Position numbers and translations under genes: made by a program
Shown: positions 23,546-36,857 of the stretch, one piece after another
Layout: each line of letters begins with the position of its first letter
Position numbering within the stretch: the stretch's first letter is position 1
Origin: Agelaius tricolor
Lineage: Eukaryota; Chordata; Aves; Passeriformes; Icteridae
Assembly (NCBI GenBank): GCA_023055355.1
Contig: JALJCS010000007.1
Location: 6,188,001-6,252,000, forward strand
Direction of reading: 5' to 3'
DNA: 64,000 bases
The notes under the pieces: generated by a model
What the model was told of the DNA's origin: nothing
Database searches by the model: none
What the model saw: only the letters and a program-made list of their open reading frames with translations

Positions 23546-24788
23546 TGAGTGGGTCTTCCTATGGGTGGGAAGAGATGTTTTCCTTGACATTTTCCACAGC
23601 TGGACTGTCTGAATTCACATCCTCTCTTGTGATCAGCTTTTCATGAAAATTTTTTCAATGAGCCCAAAGCTTGAGTTCTGAGTATTTGTGGTAAGAGATG
23701 GCCAGACTTGGGCCTTCAGAAATGACTAAACTTGAGGTGAAAACCGCACAGAAGTGTTGATTTGGAAAGGCAGGACTCCTTCTCCAAATTGTCTTTGCTT
23801 CTTGGTAAAAAAAGCTGATGCATTCAATGGGAACTTGAGTGATCCTTGATAGGAATGTGCCAATGACCTACTTCTTAGCCAAACTGCATCTCCTAACTTC
23901 AGCTGGGGCAGTGGGGGGAGTGTTGGGTGGGACTTCTCTGCAACCTACGGCATTCCTAACTCTCGAAGGAAAAGGATGTGATGTCCTCAGATGGGAAAGT
24001 ACCAAATGCTAATTGATTAGCTATGGCATTTTGCATATTTTACAGGCTGCTGCCAAACATCTGGAGGCCTCATTATAATGCAGGCAAACAAAGAATTGTG
24101 TTTGGATCTTTAGAGCACTATGGAATGGCATTAAACACTACAGCTGCCCTTTCTGCAGACACAAAAGTCCATTTGTGAGAATATATAATGGAACAAGTTG
24201 GGGTTTTTTTCCTCCCCTTGCTGACACATTTGTGGAAAGTTTACTAGTAGTTATTTGGTGTGATTTGCTTCCACTGACAGCTGTCAAACAAAGTAGTAGC
24301 TCCTGGGTTCAACCCAAGGGAGAAATGATTTGTAGGAAGCACTCAAGGTATGTGAAGTTTACATGATCTAGTTTTGAAGCACTTCCTCAGAGCCCTCACA
24401 GAAATCTTCTCTAGATGTTAAATGCCGATCCCATATTTGTGGTTCAGAGCCCTTACATTCCTGTCCTGCTACCAGATGGGGTTTGAAGAGCCTTGTTAAG
24501 TTTGTCTCTTTCAATGCTCCAGATTGTCAGGAACTCAAAGCTGACCTCGCTGCTTCTAGGATTGTTTATTTAGAGGACTGAACTAAGAGTGTTACATGTT
24601 GGCCTTTTTACAATCACTCAAGCTGTAAAACATCATTTGGGAGATTGAATTGGCAGCTGAAGGACAGTGAACATCTCAGAGCAGCTCTGAAACATAACAC
24701 TGGTTTCAGGAATTGAAGCAATCCTATTTCTATGCAGTTTTTCAGGGATGGCAAAATGTCTGGGCCTTGCAGCCCTGTTCAGGAGCCA

Positions 24789-25344
24789 CCCAAGATGAAA
24801 TACCTGCTCTGGCCTAACCTGAGCAGGACATGGGGTGTCTCTGATCCAAGATGAAATACCTGCTCTGGCCTAATCAGAGCAAGACATGGGGCGTCTCTGA
24901 TCCAAGATGAAATACCTGCTCTGGCCTAACCTGAGCAGGACATGGGGTGTCTGATCCAAGATGAAATACCTGCTCTGGCCTAACCTGAGCAGGACATGGG
25001 GTGTCTCTGATCCAAGATGAAATACCTGCTCTGGCCTAACCTGAGCAGGACATGGGGTGTCTGATCCAAGATGAAATACCTGCTCTGGCCTAACCTGGGA
25101 CATGGGGTGTCTCTGATCCAAGATGAAATACCTGCTCTGGCCTAACCTGAGCAAGACATGGGGTGTCTCTGATCCAAGATGAAATACCTGCTCTGGCCTA
25201 ACCTGAGCAAGACATGGGATGTCTCTGATCCAAGATGAAATACCTGCTCTGGCCTAACCTGAGCAAGACATGGGATGTCTCTGATCCAAGATGAAATACC
25301 TGCTCTGGCCTAACCAGAGCAAGACATGGGGTGTCTCTGATCCA
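24789..25344. repeat. 56-bp minisatellite, ten copies
   Basis: Ten head-to-tail units of AAGATGAAATACCTGCTCTG...GACATGGGGTGTCTCTGATCC. Units are 56 bp, with 54-bp versions (copies 3 and 5, missing one CT) and one shorter copy with an internal deletion (copy 6). Copies 1 and 3-5 read GAGCAGGAC, while copy 2 and copies 7-10 read GAGCAAGAC. The minus-strand open frames here are repeat artefacts. Confidence 0.97.
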
Positions 25345-28315
25345 CACCTTGCTGGTAGGGAGTCAGTGGTGGCCTTGCCATGATTTGTGTTACCTCCCTG
25401 AGCTCTGTCTCTTACAGCTGCTTCATCCCCAAATCCCTGCATTTTATGGCCTGCAAATGCAAGGAACACTGGAGCTGAAGTTTCCATTTACCCTTGGATA
25501 TAACCCTTGACATGAGGGCTGTTTCTGAGTGGGAACTTGTTCGTGCATCTCTCAACACAGAAGAGTAGGAGAAAATAGGAGCCAGGCTAATAAAACTATA
25601 TTTTAACCAAGGCTATCCTAAGTTAGATCATCCTCTCTCTTCTGAGGTGTGGGGCACATCTGTGGCTGGGCTTTGTCACACATGCCAAGCCAGCAAATCT
25701 GCACTGACTGGAGATCAGCTCCTGCAGGTCACTCTGCATCTGAATTGAGTTGTTCAGCTTCAGTGAAAGCAGTATTTGGAAAACACCTGTAATAAAATGG
25801 TTTCTTTCCATGACCACCATGAAAATTGTAGCCACAGTGAGGTTCTCAAAAGGTGAAATGAACTGTGTGGAAGATAATCTTTGAGGACAGAAGTTTCCCA
25901 CGAGGAAATTCAAAGATCCCCTAGACAGGCCTACCATACAACCCTGCTAGCTCTTTAATTAGGTGTTTTGTGTTTTAGTTTGAGACTCTGAAGGTTTCAT
26001 CCAGGTACTCATGCAGCTCTATCCTGTTTAATAAAAGGAGCTTGTCCTCAGCAAGGCACTGCTGCTTTCCTTGGCTTTAATAGATCCCAAGTGTGGGCCC
26101 AAGAAATGTTTTTGGAATTAGGCTTCCCCAGGGTACACTTACTGGATGGATGACAACACTCTAGTACAAATCAACACACTCTTTTCTGCTTCATTCCTCT
26201 GTGCTGAGTGAAGAAATGGGGGAAGAGGTAGTAAAATGTGTTACAGCACAGGGACTTACATGGCTCCTAGGGATGAAATGAAATTGTATTCTGACCCCTG
26301 ACTCTCTGGCTTGGCATAGCTGTCCTGTAGAGGGGACCTTTCCAGGAAAACCTTTTAGCCCTAAAGCTTTTAATTTCATGCCCCTGCTCCCTTTCCCAGC
26401 AGAGGATTTAAAAAGTACAAGAGATGCAACGCAACATGGGGACCCCAGGGAGCTTTCACTCCCATCCTCACAAGTCATTGCAGAATTTCTTGTTGAGAAA
26501 AAAATCCTTCCTCATCTTAAACAAATCATTCTGTAAAAGAATATTGATTTTGTTATAGAAGACAGTTGAAGCTCTGATAGATTCTACTCTATTGATCCTA
26601 TCACTATGGGCCTTTAGATTCATACAGTGTTATGCTTTGCTTTCAAAAATCTCTGTGAAGTATGAATATAGTGCTACCTATAGTGCTGCCAGAAAACTTG
26701 GCTTGCAGCCTGAGTCTTCAGAAGCATCACTGTGGGTGACTGAGTGAGGAGTGCATGGGAGTGAATTAACCATGGAATGGCCCTTGCTGGATCTGTGATA
26801 GAGCTGGAAAAGTGGTGACGCTCCTGTCTCCATTTCTTCTCACCTTGTGGGTTTCTCAAATGCTTCTGGGCATCTCCTTTTTCCCTTTCATTGTTGCTAT
26901 TACTAATTAAAGAAAATATCATCCTCTGGATAATACCTTACATTTGAGTAAGAAGAAGAACCAAATTTAAGCTGGTCTACCTCAAAGAGGTAGTATATGG
27001 AGTTCTGTATGCTCTTCCCTTTCCTGATGTCAAAATCAATCAGCCCTCTTTGGAGATACAATGGGAAGCATCTGCTTGGCTTTAGCTCTGATCTTTCTCT
27101 GTGGTGGTATCAATCATTGGCCTGGCAAGGCTATTGATAAAAAAGCTGAAAGCAATTTTGCTTTTAAAAAAAATTCTGGTTCAGAGCTTAAGCGCATGCC
27201 AATGTAGAACATGGGGTGCTCAAATGTTAGAAGAGAAGCCAGAGTTGGAGATTACATTTAAATGCACTTAGTTGAGAAATGTTTGGACTGTACAACTAAT
27301 TAACCATATTCATAAACTGATAGGAGGCCAAAAAAAAAAAAAAATCAAGCAAGCAGCAGTCTCCTTAGTCTCATTTAGTGTGCTCTTTTCAGCAGCCTTG
27401 CAAGGAGATTGTAAGTGAAATGAAATAATATGAAAAATGGCTTTGTAACATGTGCACAAAGTGGTGAGAGAGGAAAATACATGCAAAACTAAGTTGTGGA
27501 AATAATTTTAAAAATTAGAACCCTATAGATTATAACCCATAATAGTTATCTAGCTCAATAATTCCCCTTTTTTCTCCATCTTTCCCATTCTCTAATAAAG
27601 TTGCATTCTTCAACTACATCAAGCAAAGGCTGGATTACACCACTCACCAGTGTTCTTTTTGTATAGAACAGAAGTGAATTTGGAGTGAAACTTTGAGTAT
27701 TGGAGTAATGCAATTAACAACTGCCCTTCAGCACGTGGAGTTCATGTCTAGGCAATGCTCCAGCACTTCTCCAGTTCCTGTTAGCACAGACACCTCTGCA
27801 CCACACCTTGCTCTGGGGTTAGGATTTGCCTCAAGGTGTTGAGGTGCTGTTTTAAAAATATGTGAGCAGATGTGACCTGAAATCAATGAATGGAAGTCTC
27901 TGAGGCTCAGGCTGCTTTGAAAAATATGACAGCAGGTACACTCACAATGTATACACATCCCCAAATGCCCCTGAAAGTTATCAGTGCTCGATGAGACACA
28001 CCCACTGAAGCATGTTCAAGTGTGTGTGTATTTAATGTAATGTAGCAGAAAAGTATCTCATTGCTCAGAGGACAGTTTATATGCATTTTTCTCTCCTCCC
28101 TTATTTCTCTCACCTGTTGTTGAACCAAAGCTCAGTCATGGACATGTCCCAGCACCTGGACTGTCACCTTAGGTGGCTGTTCAGGGGTGCTCATCTTCCA
28201 TAGGAGGCTTTGTCCTGAGAGGGTGGGGAGGCTGTAACACAGTTCAGAAAAGGAAAGTGAGAAGGGTGTGAAAGAAAAACCACCTAAAGTTTTTCAAAGG
28301 GCTCTAAGTACTCAT
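25345..28315. other. No gene recognised
   Basis: A 104-codon minus-strand frame at 25623-25937 has a protein-like middle but no supporting splice sites or family. The rest is unremarkable. Confidence 0.5.
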
Positions 28316-28745
28316 CATAGAATGATTTGGAAGTGACCCTGAAAGATCATCTCGTTCCAACCCCCCCTGCCATGGGCAAGCACATCTTCTACTATACCAG
28401 AGACACAACCAGTCTGACCTGGATGCTTCCAAGGATGGGGCATCCACAACTTCTCTGGGAAACCCATTTTAGTGCCTCACCACTCTCACAGTAAAGAATT
28501 TTTTCCTTATGTGCATCCTGCATCTACCCTTTTCCAGTTTAAAATCATTGTCCTTTGTCCTGTCACTACAGGCCTTGGTAAAAATTCTCTTTTTTAGCAG
28601 CCCCTGAAAGGCCCCTCTGAGATCTCCCCAGAGTCTTCTTCAGGCTGAACAGCCTCAACTCTCTCTGTCTGTGTTCAGAAGAGAGGTGTTCCAGCACTGA
28701 CTGTTTTTATGGACTTCTTCTGGATCTGCTCCACCAGGTCTCTGT
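28316..28745 (-). mobile_element. CR1 LINE 3' fragment
   Basis: Reverse-oriented CR1. It runs from ATCATAGAATGATTTGGAAG through CCATGGGCAAGCACATCTTC and CAGGCTGAACAGCCTCAACT to the CTGGATCTGCTCCACCAGG region. Confidence 0.9.
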
Positions 28746-31700
28746 TTTATGTTAGCAGAAAACTATAGATAAGTGACAAGGTGGGAAAATCCAAGAAGCC
28801 CCCTAAAGAATTGACTGCACCTGTGTATTGGCTTCTTTTCTTTTTTCCTTAAAGGATAGAAATGCTTTTTCTTTTGCAGAGTGAGATGTTCTTCTCTCAC
28901 CCATCCCTGACCTCCCACCAAACACTGAGTGGCTTTTCTGGAGATAAAATGTGCAGAACTGGTGACTTTTCTACAAAAAGATCAGTCTCCTGAGTGTAGT
29001 ATATCTTTTTTTTTTTAGGGCTTTTCTTGGGGAAAGCTTAACAGAATTTTTTTTGTAATACTCAGCTTGCCAAATATTCCAATAACCTGGTCTGTATTAC
29101 AAGAAGTGCACTAGGAGCTAAAAAATTTCCTGTCATCTCCTTTCCCTTTCCAGAAATAGATAAACCATGAAATGAATGAAAAATCTGTGCTGATTTCCAC
29201 CTTTGCACTACTTACACTTGTGTTACCAAGATAAACTCCAAAAAATGGCAAGTTTTTTGATTTAGTGAGAACTGAAATCTATAGCTCTGTTATTTCACTT
29301 CTTCCCCAAGATTCACTTTGAGTCAACTGGTGAAACATTTCTATTTAGCTTTCAAAAAGGCAAGATTATCTAGCATGAGCTGGCTCTTGAGGGGGTCTGA
29401 GTTCCAGGTTCACATGGAGGAAGTGTGAGAAATTGATCTTTGTGGCATTTGTTGCTCTGTACTTCTCCCAGATGTCTTTTTCCTACCTTCCTCTGTCCCT
29501 GCATTCATTTGGTGGGTACAGACAGTCCCCTCTAAAGGCCACAATGAGCTACCAAGAATAAAATTAGATTTTAAGATAAGAAAGTTGTTTTAAATGCCTT
29601 GTTTGGGCATTGGCTTGTATATATATTGTTGTGTAGGTTTTGTGGTTTGTTTTGTAATTAATCTAATATAAATCTGTCAAAATCAAGGCACCAGGTTTCT
29701 CTGGAGCTTATTTGTGCAACAGAATTTGGTTATTTTAATGTTTTTTTTTTCTCCCAAACTCCACCACCACTTGTAATAGAAACCACAGTGACTCAGTTTG
29801 GGAAAACCCTCCTGTGCAGATGTATAGCCTCTTTCTAGTCTTGTCACTCTTACACTTGACTTTTTCACTACCTGCAGCCTGCACCCCGGGACCTCTTGCC
29901 TTCCTTTTAGCTGCTGTTACTCTCTGCAGTTTGTGATCAGAGAGCATTCAGAACCTGAGGAGTTACCCAGAGCTCCCTTTCTGCCTGCCTGCTGAATGTC
30001 CTGAGCCTTTGCTCTTGCTCAGGTGACATTTTGAGGCAGCAAGTGTGATTGGATTGTTTTCAGCCTAGTGTTTGTCCTCTGAATTTCACCAAGCTGAGAC
30101 TCCCTGTTCAGTCACTTCTGTCAGTGTGCCACTTTCACGGCTAAGGAAAAGCAAAAAGATAAGAGCAGAAATAAAGGCAAAGTGGTGCTCAGTGAGAAAA
30201 TTAGTTGGAAATGCCTTTTGTTTTAGTGGTGGCCTCACTTTCCATTTTGCAGTCTGAGCACACCCCAGCTGGGAGCCAGCGCAGGGGAGAGCAGTTACAC
30301 AAATGGGAACCCCCTCAATCCGGAGCTTTTCCTCTCTGGAAAACTGTTGCTCATGACAAAGAAAAATAAAACAAACCCACAAGCCTAATCCACATGGTTT
30401 CTTTTTCATTTTTACCCATGGAAACATCATCTGAAGCAAGTGTAAAAGACCTTAGCCAAACCCCATAGCCCAAATACTGCAATTTTAGCACTTTCTCATC
30501 CAATATAGAAAACTTGATCTCTTGCTTACCTCTGTGGAATCTCCCTGTGTCCCCTCTGCACGTGCTGAGATCCAAACGTGCTGCTGCAAGGAGCTTCTGC
30601 TGTGAATGAGGAAGTGCTGGAGCAGGGCAGGATGTGAGCAGTGACTCAGAGAAATCAGGGGCTGTTTCTCCAGCCAAGCCGAGGAATAAATGGAAATATT
30701 GTCAGCTCTCACCATAGCCTGTTCAGCTGACACAGGCTCTTACAAACTACCAATAGAAAAAGCTCAGGAGTTACCACTTTACCAATAGAAAAAGTTCAGG
30801 ACCCACCTTTGATCTTTTCCCAGAATTTAGCTATTTATGATAATGCAGCCTTCAGGTATTGCAGTTCCTTCTAGGAGGACTGCCTACCTTTTGTCTCATA
30901 GTTAAGCATTTCTTTGCATGAATGTGCTACTTGAAAATGTTCAGAACAAGGATTTTGCCAGTGTTTCTGGAACAACTCTTGTCTCTCAGCTTTAGCAGGC
31001 ACTTGGGGCTTTGCTTAATTCTTTCTACTGAGGAAAAAAAAAAAAAAACTAAAAAACTTTTATCTTACATTAATATCAGTCAAAACTAATTGTATTTGGT
31101 TTCCTTTACAGCTGAGCACTGACTCTACCCCTTGCAGTTTCTAAGCATGCCTTTCCAAACTCTGCAGTGCCAAAAAAAGCTGTTTCTTTTATTTGCTCTG
31201 GAATCAAGCACTGCTTTTCCCCTGGCTCTCTGCTTCTGATGTGCAGGTTCTGAGCAATATTTACCCCTTATGTTTTCAGCCAGCCATGGCAGAAGCCTTT
31301 CTTTTTCTCCTTGAGAGCTCTTGCATGTTGCTGAGCTGTGAGTCTGGCATGGTCTGCTATTGCATTTCAAATTGAAATTTGAATGATGAAATTGGAATGC
31401 ATAATGAAATTTATGTTTTCCTTTCAATGGGCATTTGCTGCCAAGGGCATTTCTTCACTAGGGTGGTTTGTTTTTTGTTTTTTTTTTTTGCACATAGTTG
31501 CATAATTGCACAATTCAGCAATTCAATTGTGGAAAAATATGTTTGGTGTTTTCTGTTCAACACTTATTCAAACTCTGGTTTCTGGGTAGTCTCTCTTGCA
31601 TTGAATTGAATCCTTCTGACATCTCCCTTTGTTTACTTTACAGATGCATACACACACTTAATTCACTATTAGTTAAACTTTACATTATATAAACATGCCA

Positions 31701-32962
31701 TAAAAGGCATACCATTGATTTGAATTATTATTAAAAACTATTAAATAATATTTGCTCTTAAAAAGAAATAATAGTAATACAACCACTGTTCTCATTTATC
31801 TCAGCTCCTTCTCTGCTTGGATTAAGTAGAGAGCTTGCTATTTAATCATGCTGGAAGAATTTAAATATTAACATGTAACACTCATACAAAAAAATACTTA
31901 AACTTTAGAATAAGCCTGTTTGGTTTTTGTTTCTTGTTTTTATTTTTTGGGATTCTATATTTTTTGGGGTTTTTTTTTTGGTATTAAGCTAGAAGTTAAG
32001 TAATTGAAAAAAGTCTAGAAAATCATCTTTCATTATACTAGAAAACAAGCAAAGCCACCCACACTCTGTTTTAAAAGTAAGACTTAGCAAATCAGTCAGC
32101 TTCATGGTAGTATTTGAGCAATATGTAATTTCTCACTCAAATAGGGCTGTAATGGAGTTGCTCATTCTCCCCTGTGGCAGTGATAATCCAGAGTATTTCC
32201 TGAGGCACTTCACTTTTGGAAAGCTTTGAATGTCTGATGCAACTCATATTTAGATGTGTGGAAGACAGAGCAGGGGAATAAACTTGTGAGTTTGTAGAAG
32301 TTATTTTCTCTCTAGCACTGAAACACAGAAGTGGAAGTCTTCCAATACTAGAATTCATGATTAAGTACCAAAACCATCTATGGCTGCACTAATGTCAAGA
32401 GAAAGTTGTATTTGTGGTTTTTTCCCCCCTCATGCTCTTCTGAGTGCTACTCTTCTGGAAGATCCTAATCCTACTCTGAGAACTCCTCTCACAACAGCAG
32501 AAATATTGTCCAAGTTAACTCAGTTGCTGGAATCTGACTCAGAGGTGCCATGTCCTGTTTGAGATAAAAGAAAATCACTCCATAACAAAGATTAAGGATG
32601 TGACCTTAATGCTTCATAGGCTAATTCCTTCTTTACGTGCTTTGAACAAGCCTAAATTTAAACTATCAGCTGAAGTAATTGTCCTGTGTGTCCAGTGATT
32701 CCAACAGCCTTTTCCACTACATCCCTTTAAAGTCCTATGTCTTTAAACACAAGTTTTTCTTGTGTTTTGTCTTCCAAGTGCCCTGCCTGGTGATTAAGTA
32801 CCACCTAGCAAAAAAACTCATGAGGATGGAAAGGCCACAGTGTTCCAGCTTTGCGCTTAGATACCCACTGTGCTTTCCATTATTTTCTCATGTTATTGCT
32901 GTCCTCCCATCTTGCAGGAGGAGGTAGCAGGTGTGGATCACCAATCCATTCTTTCAAAACCT
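28746..32962. other. No gene recognised
   Basis: AT-rich, with poly-A/T runs near 31028, 31478 and 31970. A donor-like site on the minus strand near 30530 follows an open segment, but nothing else supports an exon. Confidence 0.5.
30747..30803. repeat. Short direct repeat
   Basis: TACCAATAGAAAAAG.TCAGGA occurs twice, about 35 bp apart. Confidence 0.7.
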
Positions 32963-32968
32963 CTCAGC

Positions 32969-33556
32969 TGTGGGGGTCCCAGTTGTGGGTTTCTCTGGGT
33001 CTGGATTGAAGGCACTTGAGATGGTGTCTCATGTTCACACTCAGGTGTTTATTATTTCTTATCAGTAAAACAGTCTCACTGCTGTGAGTTCTGCAGCTTT
33101 TCATTAGAAGGCACAAAATGGCCAACAATCTCTTGGTACAAGGACTTTTAAGGCTGAACTATCCAATCAAGAACTGACACCTGGATTATTTTCCCTTTTA
33201 ACCCAATAACTGATCCCAAAGAGCTGCAATGGGGACTTTTCTGCCCAATTACAAAATGCCACCCAAACCCATGGAGAAGGAGGAAGGAGAAGCATGAAGA
33301 ACAAACCCAGGATGACACCCTATGCCCTCCATCCTGCTTCCATCCACAACATACTAAAAACCCCAAAACCTCAATTTCTCAGCAAGTGATACACCTACAC
33401 TGCTCTCTATAATCTATTTCACACTTTTGTGGATTCTGGTCTATCTTGAAGTCTGGGAAACTTTCTCCATGAATGAGGTCAAAGTCAGTGCATCCCTGGT
33501 GGTCAGGGCACCCCAGAGCAGGCAGAGAAATATTCACTGTGCCCTGGGTTTCCACA
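32969..33556 (-). mobile_element. Solo LTR B, same family as A, 588 bp
   Basis: Reverse-oriented copy of exactly the same length as LTR A, about 5% different by eye. It has a perfect 6-bp target-site duplication, CTCAGC at 32963-32968 and 33557-33562. No internal region. Confidence 0.92.
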
Positions 33557-34065
33557 CTCAGCATACAAAAATACAAGAGCTACGGACACTTGTGGTCATT
33601 TAATGGTCTGGATGAAGGCTGTGGGTCTGGTGGGCATGGCCATACAGATTTTACTCAATTTGATTTTCAGTGATAAATACAAAGGAGTCATACTGATCTG
33701 TGGTGACTGCTCACCAGGATAAACCTTTCCAGTGTGTGGTTGAGCTTTGGTTTGGAGTTGGTTTTTGTTTGGGATGATTTTTTTTCCAGGCTCATCAATA
33801 GTTCATGTGACAGAAGAGGTGCTGTGATTGCTGAGTGTTCCACTGTGCTACACTGAGCGTAGTCAAACTTGGAAGAAAATTAAGACCTGGCAGCAGTGCA
33901 ATACAGGCTTATAATTGTTTATCTTGACAGAAAGAAAAGACTGAAAGAAATATTTTTCTCTTCCTAGCCTTCCCGTTCTTCCAACATTATCCCATTAAAC
34001 TTAGCATGGGTTGAGTGACCTGAAGGGGAGTGCTGTTATGTCTGTATGCTTTCAAAACCCAGTCA

Positions 34066-34885
34066 TAATTTTTCCACAGAGTGGTTGAGCTTGGAAGGGA
34101 CCTCTGTAAGTGATCTGCTTCTGCTCCCCTGCTCAAGCCAGGCCACCTACTTGACCTTCAGACAGAGCCTCCTGTGTGGGCCCATTTCCTCTGAAGAGAG
34201 CCTGGCTCTGTCCTCTTTCACCCTCCCTGGAGGTTTTTCCATACACTGATGGAATCCCACCTGAGCCTCCTGTGTCCCAGGCAGGACAGCCCCAGCTCTC
34301 TCAGCCTCTCCTCACAGGAGGCATACTCCAGTCTCTTCCTCATCCTTCACTCTCTCCCCTTTAGATTGATATATTTATTGTATGGGGGAGCCCAGAACTC
34401 CAGAAATTCCCCTCATTAGTGCTGAGGAGAGGGAAGGGATCACCTCCCTCAACCTTCAGGCAATATTTTGCCTAGTGCAGCTCAGGGTGCCTTTAACCTT
34501 CTTTGCCACAAGGATACAATGCTGACTTGTGTCTGACATGGATCCTTTTTTTCTCTTCTTGAAGACAGGGGTGATGTTTGTTCTCCTCTACCTCTCTGGC
34601 ACTGCTCACAATTGCCATCATCCATCAAGGATTATCCAGAGTGGCCTTGCAATGATATCTGCCAGCTCCCTCAGCACTCATTGGTGCATCTCATCAAAAC
34701 CTTGAATGGATCAAAATCCAGGTGGATTTTGTTTTTTTTTAAACCGCCTTTCTGCATGCTCAGACAGCGTCTCTGTTCCTTCCTTCCATGTCATCCACCC
34801 CTGCTCCACCCTCTGCCTGCTTCTTGTTGTGCCTGAGTTTTTCAAGATCTCCTTGTTCATCCATGCAGGCCTCTTGGTATGTTTT
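34066..34885 (-). mobile_element. CR1 LINE fragment, longest in the window
   Basis: Reverse-oriented CR1 of about 820 bp. It starts at TTGAGCTTGGAAGGGACCTC, continues through CCCAGCTCTCTCAGCCTCTC, and extends into the 3' part of the former ORF2 near TCCATGCAGGCCTCTTGG. Frames are broken. Confidence 0.85.
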
Positions 34886-35516
34886 TGCTTGTTGTTTTTT
34901 TCTTTTTTTTGGCTTCCTACACATTGCAATGACACAAGCACAGAACAAAACCTTGTTGAGACAAGCTACCAAGCCAACACAAATCCTTAAGCTGGCTCAC
35001 TTACTACAGGCCATTGTCTAATGTCTTGTTGGTTTTCAGTCCCTGGGGCTCCTCACTTCAGTGTTTGGAGATGTTCACATGATCAGTACCTTTGTCATGC
35101 TGCTTTTAGGGTGTATAAATGTGCTTTCTTCCCTGTATTTGCTATATCCTGCATATTTGAGAAAAGGTTTCTAACAAAAGCAAAATATAGCCTGCTTTTC
35201 CACAGAACACAACTCCCTTTTTTTTACCAAACACAGTTGCCCACACATGTGCTAATTCAAACACTGTGAAGCAGATCCTTTCCAAAATCAGAGCCAGACT
35301 GTTTTCATCACCTATAAGTGAATTGATGGAAGAATGAATAGCTTATATATTTTAATTTCCTGTATCTGGAATATAAGCTTGCATTCAGCTGAGTACTGGT
35401 GCAGACTGGTCAAGGGACTTGTGTACTTTCATTTGGTGCTATTATAGCATGTTGTAACCTTGCAATATTCCTTCTTCTAGTTGTTTATTTCCTCTCTGCT
35501 TGTGTTTGTTATCCAA

Positions 35517-35752
35517 ATGGCTTCTAAGCCTGCTGGCAGAGTTCTCCAAAAAGTGAGTATTTTTTTGGCTGTTCATCTCATATTGGTGATTGTAGCTGGT
35601 ATAACTGATAAATGTGAGTTTTTCTTTTTGCCCTGTTCCTCATTTTGTTATCAGATTAACCAAATAATACAGACAATCTCAACCAAGCCTCCTCAGAAGG
35701 AAAATGCAAACTCCATTTGTCATTCTGAGCAGAAGACAGCAAGGTTGTTTGG
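35517..35752 (+). CDS. Candidate two-exon coding unit, unrecognised
   Basis: The first exon reads MASKPAGRVLQK from an ATG at 35517 to a donor AAAA|GTGAGTA (exon end 35552). A 102-nt intron ends with a T-rich acceptor (TTTTGTTATCAG). The second exon (35655-35752) continues in phase 0 as INQIIQTISTKPPQKE...TARLFG to a donor TTTGG|GTAAGG. Both junctions look good, but the frame is also open through the intron, so the exon structure rests only on splice-site strength. A further 81-nt phase 1-1 candidate at 36103-36183 (AIVAKIEAACSVAKEE...) cannot be joined to it in phase. Function unknown. Confidence 0.2.
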
Positions 35753-36857
35753 GTAAGGCAGTACAGACCAGCTATATCTTGTCCTGCTCACCTTCTCCAC
35801 TTCCTGTTGATAAACTTTAATCCTTCTCCAGTTCAGGTGGAAACCAAAAGATTGTTCAAATGAGACTAGTGAGCACCTGAGTCTGTGTGCTTTATTTGTC
35901 ATTTTGGATTTGGCTGCTCAGTGGGGCTTTCCAGCCCTGATTGTGTCTGGTTTCCCTTTTTTCCACGTATTTAGCTAATACCTTATGTAGTTAGGACTCT
36001 TATCCCAGGGTGAGGGCAGATGCAGACACAGGAAGAATTACTGAGTTTCCATGCTGGCTTTTGAACCACTTGAGCAACAGTGGAAGACCTTTCCTGGTGC
36101 AGCCATAGTAGCAAAAATTGAAGCAGCGTGTTCAGTTGCAAAGGAAGAGGTGACAGCCAGCCGCATTGCTGTCCAAGAGATGTGTAAGTCCTGGCAATGG
36201 GAGATACTTGGCAAGAAATGTGTGTCTGTTACTGAGGCCTAATGACCTGAACATGCCAGCAGGGATGGGAACAAAAATTCAGTTTGACTGTGAGAAAGGA
36301 ACAAATGTGAAGCTGATTTTTGCTACTACTACTACTACTTTAACTGATAAAACTTTTGGGCCAATCAATTAGCTGTTTGTTTCTCTCTGAAGTCAATTCC
36401 CCCCTTTTTTTCAGGTTACCCTGCAGTGGGTGGCTGCCCGAGGGCTCAGGATCTCAGACACTCAAGGGAGGATTTGTACTTTTTCTCTAAAGCTGTTAAT
36501 GGTTGTATTTGCCACAAGGCTTCTGGATTTTCCTAGGGAATAGCAGCAAGCACTGGGAGGTGTTGGAAATGTAATTTTCTCCATGTATGGTTGCTTTCCT
36601 CCCAGCATAAGCAAGACATAAAATAGACTATTTCAGTTGGGCAGGACCTGCTTTAATCAGGTGGGGGGAAGGCTCTGCTCAGCTTAGAAATGTGCAGGGA
36701 GCACACCCACCTTTTGAAAGGTATTTAACATTCCAACCAGTTTATTTGCAACTATAATAGTATTTGGGGGTGTAACTGGGTTCCTCTCTGGGCCTGTGAA
36801 TTGTGTAAGCCAGGAATTGAGCAGAGATAACTGGGGGAAGGTTCAGCACAGTCCCTG

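Larger units (their letters stand above)
17291..24788. other. Mostly unannotated; two weak exon candidates
   Basis: Contains the minus-strand candidate at 19232-19592, the plus-strand candidate at 22140-22362, a 25-bp tandem repeat at 23480 and poly-T stretches near 20690-20755. No interspersed repeat was recognised apart from these. Confidence 0.5.

Noticed and set aside
24870..25487. Minus-strand frames reading repeated LGQSRYFILDQ
   Set aside because: Translation of the 56-bp minisatellite; breaks wherever a 54-bp unit shifts frame.
25623..25937. 104-codon minus frame with a protein-like middle
   Set aside because: No acceptor or donor supports an exon and no family is recognised.
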